Assembly (NCBI GenBank): GCA_902766825.1
Contig: CACXFB010000097.1
Span: 1 to 64,000, forward strand
Source of the DNA: an uncultured Lachnospiraceae bacterium
Lineage (GTDB): Bacteria > Bacillota > Clostridia > Lachnospirales > Lachnospiraceae
Length of the DNA stretch: 64,000 nucleotides
Direction of reading: 5' to 3'
Shown: positions 1-7,165 of the stretch, piece after piece
Numbering within the stretch: the stretch's first letter is position 1
Layout of the letters: the number at the start of each line of letters is the position of its first letter
Position numbers and translations under genes: made by a program
Notes under the pieces: generated by a model
Told to the model about the DNA's origin: nothing
Databases searched by the model: none
The model's input: only the letters and a program-made list of their open reading frames with translations

Positions 1-58
1 GAGATGGAAGCATGGCAACATGTGCAGTTGACTGATACTAATAGGTCGAGGGCTTGAC
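1..58 (+). rRNA. 23S ribosomal RNA, 3' end (partial)
   Basis: The window opens inside the conserved 3' end of a bacterial 23S rRNA: the stretch reading GACTGATACTAATAGGTCGA followed by GGGCTTGACC is the universal terminal helix region. The exact 3' end is uncertain by a few bases. It is followed by tRNA-Asn at 138 with no 5S rRNA between; positions 59-137 show no recognisable RNA or gene. Confidence 0.93.
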
Positions 59-137
59 CTGGAAGCTGGTTTGAAGATGTTAATTCGATTTCAATGTGTA
101 GTTTTGAAGGTATAAATACCTTTATTTTATAGAGTAT

Positions 138-209
138 TCCTCGATAGCTCAATGGTAGAGCACACGGCTGTTAACCGTGGGGTTGTTGGTTCGAGCCCAA
201 CTCGGGGAG
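138..209 (+). tRNA. tRNA-Asn (GTT)
   Basis: A full cloverleaf can be drawn: acceptor arms TCCTCGA (138-144) and TCGGGGA (202-208), anticodon loop CTGTTAA with GTT at 170-172, and T-arm GGTTCGAGCCC. The discriminator is G209 and CCA is not encoded. It lies in the rRNA operon tail. Confidence 0.97.
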
Positions 210-213
210 TTAT

Positions 214-285
214 GGCTCCATGGTCAAGCGGTTAAGACGTAGCCCTCTCAAGGCTGAATCAGGGGTTCGATTCCCCTTGGAGTCA
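214..285 (+). tRNA. tRNA-Glu (CTC)
   Basis: Acceptor arms GGCTCCA (214-220) and TGGAGTC (278-284) pair with one G-T; the anticodon loop CTCTCAA gives CTC at 247-249, and the T-arm is GGGGTTCGATTCCCC. CCA is not encoded. The CTC anticodon reads GAG only, so a TTC isoacceptor must exist elsewhere. Confidence 0.93.
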
Positions 286-291
286 CTATAT

Positions 292-362
292 GGCGACATA
301 GCCAAGTGGTAAGGCATCGGTCTGCAACACCGCTATCACCAGTTCAAATCTGGTTGTCGCCT
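292..362 (+). tRNA. tRNA-Cys (GCA)
   Basis: Acceptor arms GGCGACA (292-298) and TGTCGCC (355-361), anticodon GCA at 324-326, and T-arm CCAGTTCAAATCTGG. The discriminator is T362, as expected for cysteine tRNAs. CCA is not encoded. Confidence 0.96.
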
Positions 363-371
363 TTAAGTAAG

Positions 372-398
372 CCTCAGAATTGTTTCTGAGGTTTTTTT
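372..398 (+). terminator. Rho-independent terminator of the rRNA/tRNA operon
   Basis: An 8-bp perfect stem, CCTCAGAA (372-379) and TTCTGAGG (384-391), with a TTGT loop is followed by seven T. It ends the transcript just before the proS leader. Confidence 0.93.
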
Positions 399-418
399 CA
401 CAAATATGATAAGTAAGC

Positions 419-630
419 AATGAAGAGAAAAAGTAGCATATAAGCATGCAAAGAGAGAAATCGGCCGGTGTAAAATTTCGTTGTGAGTATGTGAATCCTG
501 TCTTGGAGCTTTTGTATGAAAGTACAACGTAGTCCTGCGTTAAGGGATTTAAGCGAACCTTATGGTTAAATTGGGTGGTACCGCCGATTATTTACTTCGG
601 TCCCTTTATGTGGGATGCGAAGTTTTTTTT
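419..630 (+). promoter_or_regulatory. T-box riboswitch (proline) controlling proS
   Basis: The leader starts with the T-box stem I signature (AATGAAGAGAAAAAGTAG near 419). The T-box core TGGGTGGTACCGCC lies at 572-585; its UGG is the part known to pair with the acceptor end of uncharged tRNA. A terminator helix follows: ACTTCG (594-599) with CGAAGT (618-623), an inner TCCC/GGGA helix, and a T run to 630. The codon CCT at 497-499, in a GAATCCTGTC context, is the best candidate proline specifier. Expected behaviour by family: uncharged tRNA-Pro stabilises the antiterminator and lets proS be transcribed. The specifier position is inference, since the stem I fold was drawn by hand. Confidence 0.9.
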
Positions 631-667
631 ATATAAAAAATGCCCTAAATTGAAAGGAGAAAACATT

Positions 668-2101
668 ATGGCAAAGGAAAAGAAATTTGTAGAATCAATA
701 ACAGCAATGGAAGATGATTTTGCACAATGGTACACAGATGTTGTTAAAAAGGCTGAACTTATGGATTACACCAGCGTTAAGGGATGTATGGTTTTTAAGC
801 CGGCCGGATATGCAATTTGGGAACTTATTCAAAGACAGTTAGATGACCGTTTTAAGGCAACAGGTGTAGAGAATGTATATTTGCCAATGTTTATCCCTGA
901 GAGCTTGCTTCAGAAGGAAAAAGATCATGTAGAAGGTTTTGCTCCTGAGGTTGCATGGGTAACAAAAGGAGGTCTTAACGATCTTACAGAAAAACTTTGT
1001 GTAAGACCTACATCTGAGACTCTTTTCTGTGATTTTTACAGTAATGAAATTGAATCATACAGAGATCTTCCAAAGGTATATAATCAGTGGTGTTCAGTTG
1101 TAAGATGGGAAAAGGAAACAAGACCGTTCCTTCGTTCCAGAGAATTTTTATGGCAGGAAGGTCATACTGCACATGCAACTGCAGAGGATGCACAGGAAAG
1201 AACTATTCTTATGCTTAACACTTACGCACAGTTTTGTGAGGATGTTCTTGCTATTCCTGTTATCAAAGGACGCAAGACTGATAAGGAGAAATTTGCAGGT
1301 GCAGAGGCAACATATACAATAGAAGCTCTTATGCATGACGGTAAGGCATTACAGTCAGGTACAAGTCATAACTTTGGTGACGGTTTTGCTAAAGCATTTG
1401 GAATACAGTACACAGATAAGGATAATACATTAAAGTATGTTCATCAGACATCATGGGGTGTTACAACAAGACTTATAGGTGCCGTTATTATGGTACACGG
1501 AGATAACAGTGGACTGGTATTACCTCCAATGATTGCACCAACACAGGTTATGATTGTTCCTATTATGCAGAAGAAAGAAGGCGTTCTTGAGAAAGCTGCA
1601 TGGCTTAAGGATAAGCTCTCTAACTTCAGAGTGAAAGTTGATGATACAGATAAGAGTCCAGGATGGAAGTTTAGCGAGCAGGAGATGAGAGGTATTCCTG
1701 TAAGAATTGAAATCGGACCAAAGGATATTGAGGCAAATAAGGCTGTTATAGTAAGAAGAGATACAAGAGAAAAGATTGAATGCAGTCTTGACAATATTGA
1801 AGTTAAGGTTGGCGAAGTACTTAAGACAATGCAGAAGGAAATGCTTGAAAGAGCACGTGCACACAGAGATGAGCATACATTTGTTGCTACCAATTATGAA
1901 GAATTCAAAGATGCTGTTGCAAATAAACCTGGATTTATCAAGGCAATGTGGTGCGGTGATGAAGCATGTGAGATAAAGATTAAAGAGGATACAACTGCAA
2001 CTTCAAGATGTATGCCTTTTGAACAGGAACAGATTACAGATACATGTGTATGCTGCGGTAAACCTGCACGTAAGATGGTTTATTGGGGGAAGGCATACTA
2101 A
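668..2101 (+). CDS. proS: Prolyl-tRNA synthetase, short (type 3, archaeal/eukaryotic-like)
   Basis: Class II aminoacyl-tRNA synthetase that charges tRNA-Pro in the cytoplasm. The 477-residue product lacks the roughly 180-residue editing insertion of the E. coli type. Class II signatures are visible: PTSE near residue 114 and [16 protein letters not shown] near 151-166. The C-terminus has a Cys-rich zinc-type segment (CGDEAC, then CVCCGK) and ends in Tyr, typical of the archaeal/eukaryotic form. The reading frame is open upstream to 575, but that part lies inside the T-box terminator. The ATG at 668 follows AAAGGAG at a good distance and is taken as the start. Expression should be set by the T-box. 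cca follows after 42 bp and may be cotranscribed. Confidence 0.96.
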   Translation: MAKEKKFVESITAMEDDFAQWYTDVVKKAELMDYTSVKGCMVFKPAGYAIWELIQRQLDDRFKATGVENVYLPMFIPESLLQKEKDHVEGFAPEVAWVTKGGLNDLTEKLCVRPTSETLFCDFYSNEIESYRDLPKVYNQWCSVVRWEKETRPFLRSREFLWQEGHTAHATAEDAQERTILMLNTYAQFCEDVLAIPVIKGRKTDKEKFAGAEATYTIEALMHDGKALQSGTSHNFGDGFAKAFGIQYTDKDNTLKYVHQTSWGVTTRLIGAVIMVHGDNSGLVLPPMIAPTQVMIVPIMQKKEGVLEKAAWLKDKLSNFRVKVDDTDKSPGWKFSEQEMRGIPVRIEIGPKDIEANKAVIVRRDTREKIECSLDNIEVKVGEVLKTMQKEMLERARAHRDEHTFVATNYEEFKDAVANKPGFIKAMWCGDEACEIKIKEDTTATSRCMPFEQEQITDTCVCCGKPARKMVYWGKAY

Positions 2102-2143
2102 AAGCAGAGTAAAGTTATTATGAAAAATAGGAGGTGATTTCTT

Positions 2144-3553
2144 ATGCAGATGCCACAGGATGTTATATATATTATAAATGAACTTTATGACAATGGTTAC
2201 GAAGCATTTGCCGTGGGCGGATGTGTAAGGGATTGTCTTCTTGGAAAAACTCCTCATGATTGGGATATAACTACTGATGCTTCACCACAACAGGTAAAGA
2301 ATATATTTAAAAAGACTGTTGATACGGGAATTGAGCATGGCACGGTCAGCGTTATACTTAACTCAGTCGGATACGAGGTTACTACATACAGAATTGATGG
2401 TGAATATCTTGATAACAGACATCCAAAGGAGGTTATTTTCACATCTAATCTCAAAGAAGATCTGATGAGACGTGACTTCACGATTAATGCAATGGCGTAT
2501 AATGACATTGTTGGTCTGGTGGATATATACGGAGGAAGAGAGGACCTGCAAAAGGGCATCATCAGGTGTGTCGGCAATGCTCATGACAGATTTAGTGAGG
2601 ATGCTCTTAGAATACTTCGTGCGATAAGATTTTCAGCACAGTTAGGTTTTGAAATAGATGAAGAGACTAAGAACGCGATGAGTGAGTTAGCTTCTAATCT
2701 TAAAAATGTGAGTGCTGAGAGAATCAAGACAGAGCTTGATAAGATGCTTTTGTCAGATAATTGTGACAGATTTATTTTGATGTCAAAGTTAGGTATTTGT
2801 AAAGTCATACTTCCGGAATTTGATGCTATGTTAGAGACCACTCAGGAGAATATTAATCATATATATGATGTTGGAAGGCATACGCTGGTTGCAACTGAAT
2901 ATGTAGACAAAAGATATGAGAAAGATGATTCCAATGTGGCACAGTTTGATGAATGTATGGATTTTTCCATACTTGATGATGAAAAGGTCAGACTCATGCT
3001 TAAGTGGACAATGTTACTTCATGATACCGGAAAGCCTGTTATGAAGACAATAGATGAGAAGGGTGTGGCACATTTTAAAGGTCATCCGGAAAAGTCCGTA
3101 GAGATTGCAAAAAGAGTGTTTGAAAGGCTTAAGTTTGATAATTATACAGCTAACACTGCCTGTCATCTTATTAGATGGCACGATTATCGTTTTGAGAATG
3201 ATATAAGGGCCGTAAGACGTGCTTTAAGTAAAGTTGGGCAGGAATATGCACAGTTGCTGTTCTTGGTTCAAAGAGCGGATATTCTTGGACAAAATCCTAC
3301 AACTTTCAGTGAGAAGTTTAAAAAACAAAAGGATGCTCTAATTAATTACGAAGAGATCGTAAAAAGCAGTCAATGTTTAAGCGTTAAAGATTTAAAGATT
3401 GGTGGAAGAGAACTGATTGCGGCAGGTATTGCTCCGGGACCTATGATGGGAGAGATACTAAACAGTCTGTTGGAAAGTGTTATTGAGGATCCTGGGCTTA
3501 ATAATGAAGAAGATTTAATACAAATTGCAAAGAGAATAACAGGAATTATTTAA
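2144..3553 (+). CDS. cca: CCA tRNA nucleotidyltransferase with HD domain
   Basis: Adds or repairs the 3' CCA of tRNAs; the three tRNA genes in this window do not encode CCA. The 469 residues show the class II nucleotidyltransferase head: GGCVRD at 25-30, the metal-binding DWD at 39-41, and RRDFTINAMAYN near 109-120. An HD phosphohydrolase-type motif (LLHDTGKP) lies near residue 292. Start ATG follows a strong AGGAGGTG. A poly(A) polymerase is the alternative for this fold, but the HD-containing architecture is the usual CCA enzyme of Clostridia. No terminator is seen between it and the next gene. Confidence 0.93.
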   Translation: MQMPQDVIYIINELYDNGYEAFAVGGCVRDCLLGKTPHDWDITTDASPQQVKNIFKKTVDTGIEHGTVSVILNSVGYEVTTYRIDGEYLDNRHPKEVIFTSNLKEDLMRRDFTINAMAYNDIVGLVDIYGGREDLQKGIIRCVGNAHDRFSEDALRILRAIRFSAQLGFEIDEETKNAMSELASNLKNVSAERIKTELDKMLLSDNCDRFILMSKLGICKVILPEFDAMLETTQENINHIYDVGRHTLVATEYVDKRYEKDDSNVAQFDECMDFSILDDEKVRLMLKWTMLLHDTGKPVMKTIDEKGVAHFKGHPEKSVEIAKRVFERLKFDNYTANTACHLIRWHDYRFENDIRAVRRALSKVGQEYAQLLFLVQRADILGQNPTTFSEKFKKQKDALINYEEIVKSSQCLSVKDLKIGGRELIAAGIAPGPMMGEILNSLLESVIEDPGLNNEEDLIQIAKRITGII

Positions 3554-3605
3554 GACATACATTCATACACTTAGACATAGATATCGATGTTAAAGGAGTA
3601 TGAAA

Positions 3606-4718
3606 ATGGTTTGTGAGGATAAGAATGATGTTATTTTTAATCAATACGATTTGGATATAAACAGGGTATACAGAGTAAAAGGGGCATATGTAATTGATAC
3701 AGGGACGGAAAAGAAAATACTAAGAGAATACCGTTTTGGTGAAGGAAAAGCCAGATTGGTAAACTATATAATGCAGCATTTAAAAAATCAGGGATACAGT
3801 GATGTAGATATGATTTGTGAGAACAGAAGCAAAAATCTTATAAGCGAGAATCAATATAGGAACAGATTTGTGCTTCGTGATTATTTTGAAGGCGAAGAAT
3901 GTGACCTTATCTCACAAGGAGATATTTTAAATGCTGTGGATAATCTGGCTAAAATCCACACTATGCTTCATAGCGTGGATTTTAGTTTTTTAGAGAGCAT
4001 GCAGGAGGAAGAACCGGTTAGTGAAGAAGCCGATATTTTAAGTGCGGCAAGTACAAAGGATGAGAAAAGGGAAGTTAAAATTATTGTGCCGACAAGAAAC
4101 ATTAAGGATACACTTTATAATCACGCAAGGGAACTTAGACGAGTATTTCGGTATATGTGTGCAAAGAAAAAGAAAAATGATTTTGAGGTAGAATATATTA
4201 AAAATTATTCAATGTTTGCAAGGCAGCCTTTGTATGCCATGCAGCAGCTTGATAACAGTGATTATGATAAATTGATGAAGCAGGTCATCATAAATGGCAG
4301 TGTTACACATGGCGAATATACGCACCATAATATTATTATGAACAAAGAGGGAAGTAATAACAGATGTGCGGTGACGGGATTTGAGAAAGCATCGGTGGGA
4401 ATACAGATATATGATTTATATAGTCTGCTAAGAAAAGTTATGGAGAAAAATAATTGGGATTATGATATTGGAAGTAAAATGATTAATACATATATTAATA
4501 CAAGAAGCAAAGAGCATAATGACGTCACCTCGGCGGAAATTACGGTTTTATATGCTTTGATAATCTTTCCTGAAAAGCTGTGGAAAATAACGGATTATTA
4601 TTATAACAGGCGTAAGACCTGGCTGTCGCAAAAGATGCTTGATAAGATATTAAAATTAGAGTCACTTGAGAAAAAAAGAGAGGAATTTATAAAATATTTT
4701 GAAGGAGAATTTATATAA
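3606..4718 (+). CDS. CotS-like spore coat protein (aminoglycoside phosphotransferase fold)
   Basis: A 370-residue soluble protein resembling the CotS/YutH family, which has a kinase-like APH fold and sits in spore coats of Bacillus and Clostridia. Supporting features are the N-terminal VIDTGTEKKILREY-type strand region, a FVLRDYFEGEECDL segment at the expected hinge, and a late active-site-like region around SVTHGEYTHHNIIM and VTGFEKASVG, where HGDLHxxN and DFE-like motifs would be. These motifs are degenerate (HGEYTHHN), so catalytic activity is doubtful. An in-frame ATG at 3600 is only one base from AAAGGAG (3592-3598); the ATG at 3606 is better spaced. It lies 52 bp after cca and ends against the convergent cps cassette. 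Confidence 0.68.
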   Translation: MVCEDKNDVIFNQYDLDINRVYRVKGAYVIDTGTEKKILREYRFGEGKARLVNYIMQHLKNQGYSDVDMICENRSKNLISENQYRNRFVLRDYFEGEECDLISQGDILNAVDNLAKIHTMLHSVDFSFLESMQEEEPVSEEADILSAASTKDEKREVKIIVPTRNIKDTLYNHARELRRVFRYMCAKKKKNDFEVEYIKNYSMFARQPLYAMQQLDNSDYDKLMKQVIINGSVTHGEYTHHNIIMNKEGSNNRCAVTGFEKASVGIQIYDLYSLLRKVMEKNNWDYDIGSKMINTYINTRSKEHNDVTSAEITVLYALIIFPEKLWKITDYYYNRRKTWLSQKMLDKILKLESLEKKREEFIKYFEGEFI

Positions 4719-4753
4719 AAAAAGATGACATATATCGTTTAATATATGTCATC
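4717..4753 (-). terminator. Terminator of the leftward cps cassette
   Basis: A 12-bp perfect dyad, GATGACATATAT (4724-4735) and ATATATGTCATC (4742-4753), with a 6-nt loop is followed on the minus strand by seven T (A run at 4717-4723). The stem includes the last codons and stop of the cpsB-like gene. On the plus strand there is no T run, so it should stop mainly leftward transcription. Confidence 0.88.
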
Positions 4754-5467
4754 AATGTCTAGATTGTGAAGTACATCATTAGCGTTATTCATAATACCGG
4801 CGGTAAATGATGGGGAAAACTTTTTGCTTAGAACTTTGATTGCTTCACCCATATATGCCGGCCTGCTTGATGTATTGTGTACATCGGAACCTAAAATGTG
4901 TACATAACCGTCTTTTATGAATTTGAAGGTTTTTCTTCTTGTTGAACCGCTATCTATTATTGATGAGCAGTTTATCTGACCTAAAACCCCGTTTTGTAAA
5001 AGAGGAAGTAAGCTTTTGTACGAAGTGAATCGCAGGTATCGTTCAATGTGTGCAATTATAAGATTAACACCGTTTGCATCAGCAAGATTTAAGGCGCCGT
5101 CAATTATGGCCGGGGTAATTTCCTTATAAGGAAGTTCAAGCATAAGATAATCGGTTCCCTGAATACAAAGCTTTCTTAAATCAGTTACACTGTTAAGGTA
5201 ATGAGAGTAATAGACTTCTGCACCAAGAATAATCTTAGGCATAAGAAGGTTTGTCTCGCTATAATAATCGACAACTTTATTGTAAGCATTGTCACGGTTT
5301 ACAATGAAGTCATCTATTGACTGTTGCTCACAATAATAGTGAGGAGTAGCTACTATTGTATCTACTCCGTCAGAAAGTTGTTTATCTATAATTCCTTTTG
5401 TTACAGTTAAATCCACAGCACCATCATCGATGCCGGGAAGTAAATGTGAATGAAAATCAATAATCAT
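4739..5467 (-). CDS. Tyrosine-protein phosphatase, CpsB/CapC (YwqE) PHP family
   Basis: The 242-residue protein opens with MIIDFHSHLLPGIDDGA, the metal-binding start of PHP-type tyrosine phosphatases, and shows further conserved His motifs (ATPHYY, IAHIERY, LGSDVHN). Family members dephosphorylate the tyrosine cluster of the cognate BY-kinase and so set exopolysaccharide chain length. It is the last gene of the leftward cpsC-cpsD-cpsB set, 12 bp after the kinase gene, with a GAGGACG ribosome site. The stop lies inside the terminator stem. No polysaccharide synthesis genes are adjacent, so the regulated polymer is not identifiable here. Confidence 0.9.
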   Translation of the reverse strand: MIIDFHSHLLPGIDDGAVDLTVTKGIIDKQLSDGVDTIVATPHYYCEQQSIDDFIVNRDNAYNKVVDYYSETNLLMPKIILGAEVYYSHYLNSVTDLRKLCIQGTDYLMLELPYKEITPAIIDGALNLADANGVNLIIAHIERYLRFTSYKSLLPLLQNGVLGQINCSSIIDSGSTRRKTFKFIKDGYVHILGSDVHNTSSRPAYMGEAIKVLSKKFSPSFTAGIMNNANDVLHNLDIDDIY

Positions 5468-5479
5468 TGTACGTCCTCG

Positions 5480-6241
5480 TTATTTTGCGTTATTCGAAGA
5501 TGATGCAGAATCAGTTTTTGATGTTGGTGTTGAATATTCATATTTGTACTTGTAGCTGTAACTATGAGAACCTTTTTCTTCAGGATTACAAGCTGTTTTA
5601 ATAATTCCAAGCACTTTACCATTAGTTATATTTACTTTATCAAGAGCTGATGTAATATCGCCGTGATGTGTATAGTTTTCTTTTACGATAAATATTATTC
5701 CGGCTGTTAAGTTGTTGTAAAGAAGTGCATCTGATACAACGTTAATCGGTGGTGTATCTATACATATATAGTCATACTTCTTTGAAAGAAGATCAAGACA
5801 TGTCACCATTATCTGTGAAGATAAAAGTTCTGACGGATTAGGAGGAATAGGACCTGCCGTAATTACGTCAAGGTTAGGTCGTACGTCAAGATTTCTTGCG
5901 TCATTGATAGAACACTGACCGGAAATTATAGAAGAAAGACCTTTGTTGTTGGCAAGCTTTAAAAGCTTATGCATTGTAGGTTTTCTAAGATCTGAGTCAA
6001 TAAGTAAAACCTTAGAACCGGCATTTGCAAGTGTAATTGCAAAGTTTACACAGTTGGTAGACTTTCCTTCTGCAGGGTTACAGCTTGTAAATACGATGGA
6101 ATTCTTATCTGAAGTGGCAAGAGCGAATGTAAGATTGGTTCTTGCCATATTGTATGCTTCTGTAATTATGAATGGTGTTGTCTCAGTAAGTACATATCTT
6201 TTTCTTTTTGAAACTCTTTCTTTACCATTATTCTTTTTCAT
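5480..6241 (-). CDS. Bacterial tyrosine kinase (CpsD/CapB type)
   Basis: A 253-residue BY-kinase cytoplasmic domain. Visible motifs are Walker A NPAEGKST (with the preceding FTSC), Walker A' VLLIDSDLRKP, Walker B-like YICIDTPP, and a C-terminal tyrosine cluster (SHSYSYKYKYEYS) where family members autophosphorylate. As in Firmicutes, kinase and membrane activator are separate proteins; the activator is the upstream CpsC-like gene. Start ATG has GGGAG 7 bases upstream. It forms a three-gene operon with the neighbours on the minus strand. Confidence 0.92.
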   Translation of the reverse strand: MKKNNGKERVSKRKRYVLTETTPFIITEAYNMARTNLTFALATSDKNSIVFTSCNPAEGKSTNCVNFAITLANAGSKVLLIDSDLRKPTMHKLLKLANNKGLSSIISGQCSINDARNLDVRPNLDVITAGPIPPNPSELLSSQIMVTCLDLLSKKYDYICIDTPPINVVSDALLYNNLTAGIIFIVKENYTHHGDITSALDKVNITNGKVLGIIKTACNPEEKGSHSYSYKYKYEYSTPTSKTDSASSSNNAK

Positions 6242-6287
6242 TTTAGTCTCCCATAATAAAATTTAATTTGAAAATATTACTTGGTCA

Positions 6288-7001
6288 TTAGTGCGATTCA
6301 TATCTGTATGAATGTGCAATACTTGTTTTGTTTTCAAAGTCCATAATCTCTGCAAATACAGGAATGTCATATATTTCAGCGAGATTGTCATCTGGCTTGA
6401 CTCTTGTATCAAGGAGATTTCTGAGTATTATGATGAAACATGTAAGGCAGAAACCTATCAACAATCCGGTAAGACCGTAAAGTTTGTTGTTAGGATATGA
6501 AGCACGCTTGCTTTCTTTCGGCTGGTCGATTGCACGTATTGTACCGGTTGAGATTATTCTCTCATACTCAGTAATACAAATCTCACAGAGCTTTTGTGCT
6601 ATAAGCTTTGCTTCTTTTGGGTTAGTACATGTAACAGTTATCTTCATAACCTCAGTCTTGTTAACGGCACCAACCGATACCATAGATGCCAGTTCTTCTG
6701 AAGTGTAATCTACTTCTTTGGCAAGCTGGTCAAAAACAGCCGAACTTGTAAAAATAATTGAACATGTATCAACGAGCTGTTGTGCAACGGAAATATCACT
6801 GGTTGTAAGACTTGTGGTTTCGTTGGCAGCTGACTTGTTCTCAACATAAAGCTGTACGGAAGAAGTGTACTTCTTCTGTATAAGGATTGCTGATATAAGA
6901 TAAGCAGCAATTCCGAAAGCAACTGATACTGCAATTATTATTTTTATATGTTTTGAAAGTAACTTAAAAAGCGATAAAATGTCAAATGTATCGTCCACCA
7001 T
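6288..7001 (-). CDS. Chain-length determinant / BY-kinase activator (CpsC/Wzz family)
   Basis: A 237-residue Wzz-domain protein: an N-terminal membrane segment (IIIAVSVAFGIAAYLISAIL), an extracytoplasmic middle, and a C-terminal membrane segment (YGLTGLLIGFCLTCFIIIL) just after a PKESKRASYPNNK proline-containing region typical of Wzz. The C-terminal tail would contact the CpsD kinase. The frame is open further upstream to 7034, but the ATG at 7001 has GAGGTG (7005-7010 on the complement) at the right distance. A near-perfect promoter lies upstream at 7040-7068. Confidence 0.88.
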   Translation of the reverse strand: MVDDTFDILSLFKLLSKHIKIIIAVSVAFGIAAYLISAILIQKKYTSSVQLYVENKSAANETTSLTTSDISVAQQLVDTCSIIFTSSAVFDQLAKEVDYTSEELASMVSVGAVNKTEVMKITVTCTNPKEAKLIAQKLCEICITEYERIISTGTIRAIDQPKESKRASYPNNKLYGLTGLLIGFCLTCFIIILRNLLDTRVKPDDNLAEIYDIPVFAEIMDFENKTSIAHSYRYESH

Positions 7002-7039
7002 TAGCACCTCATTCAATATTTTTATAAAAATCAAATCTA

Positions 7040-7068
7040 ATTATAATTGTACCAAAAATAAATGTCAA
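7040..7068 (-). promoter_or_regulatory. Sigma-A promoter of the cpsC-cpsD-cpsB cassette
   Basis: On the minus strand this reads TTGACA, 17 bases, TATAAT: both hexamers match the consensus exactly. It lies about 40 bases upstream of the cpsC-like start. Confidence 0.85.
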
Positions 7069-7086
7069 CGATACTTTTACCTAAAC

Positions 7087-7115
7087 TTGTCTGTTGTATG
7101 GATTTGTGATATAAT
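7087..7115 (+). promoter_or_regulatory. Promoter of the pullulanase gene
   Basis: TTGTCT (7087-7092), a 17-base spacer and TATAAT (7110-7115), with TGA just before the -10 hexamer (extended -10). It is divergent from the cps promoter; the two -35 boxes are only 18 bases apart, so they could affect each other. Confidence 0.7.
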
Positions 7116-7165
7116 CATTAGTAATTGTGCGATAAATTATTAGAATCAGATTCATGGAGGAATAA

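Noticed and set aside
575..667. N-terminal extension of proS
   Set aside because: These 31 codons lie inside the T-box antiterminator/terminator; the ribosome site is just before ATG 668.
1444..1893. 149-codon open frame antisense to proS
   Set aside because: It runs opposite a clear conserved gene and has a Ser/Ile/Leu-rich composition typical of antisense frames, with no ribosome site.
7021..7165. Riboswitch between cps and pulA
   Set aside because: The interval is filled by two divergent promoters and a short leader; no conserved aptamer sequence was recognised.
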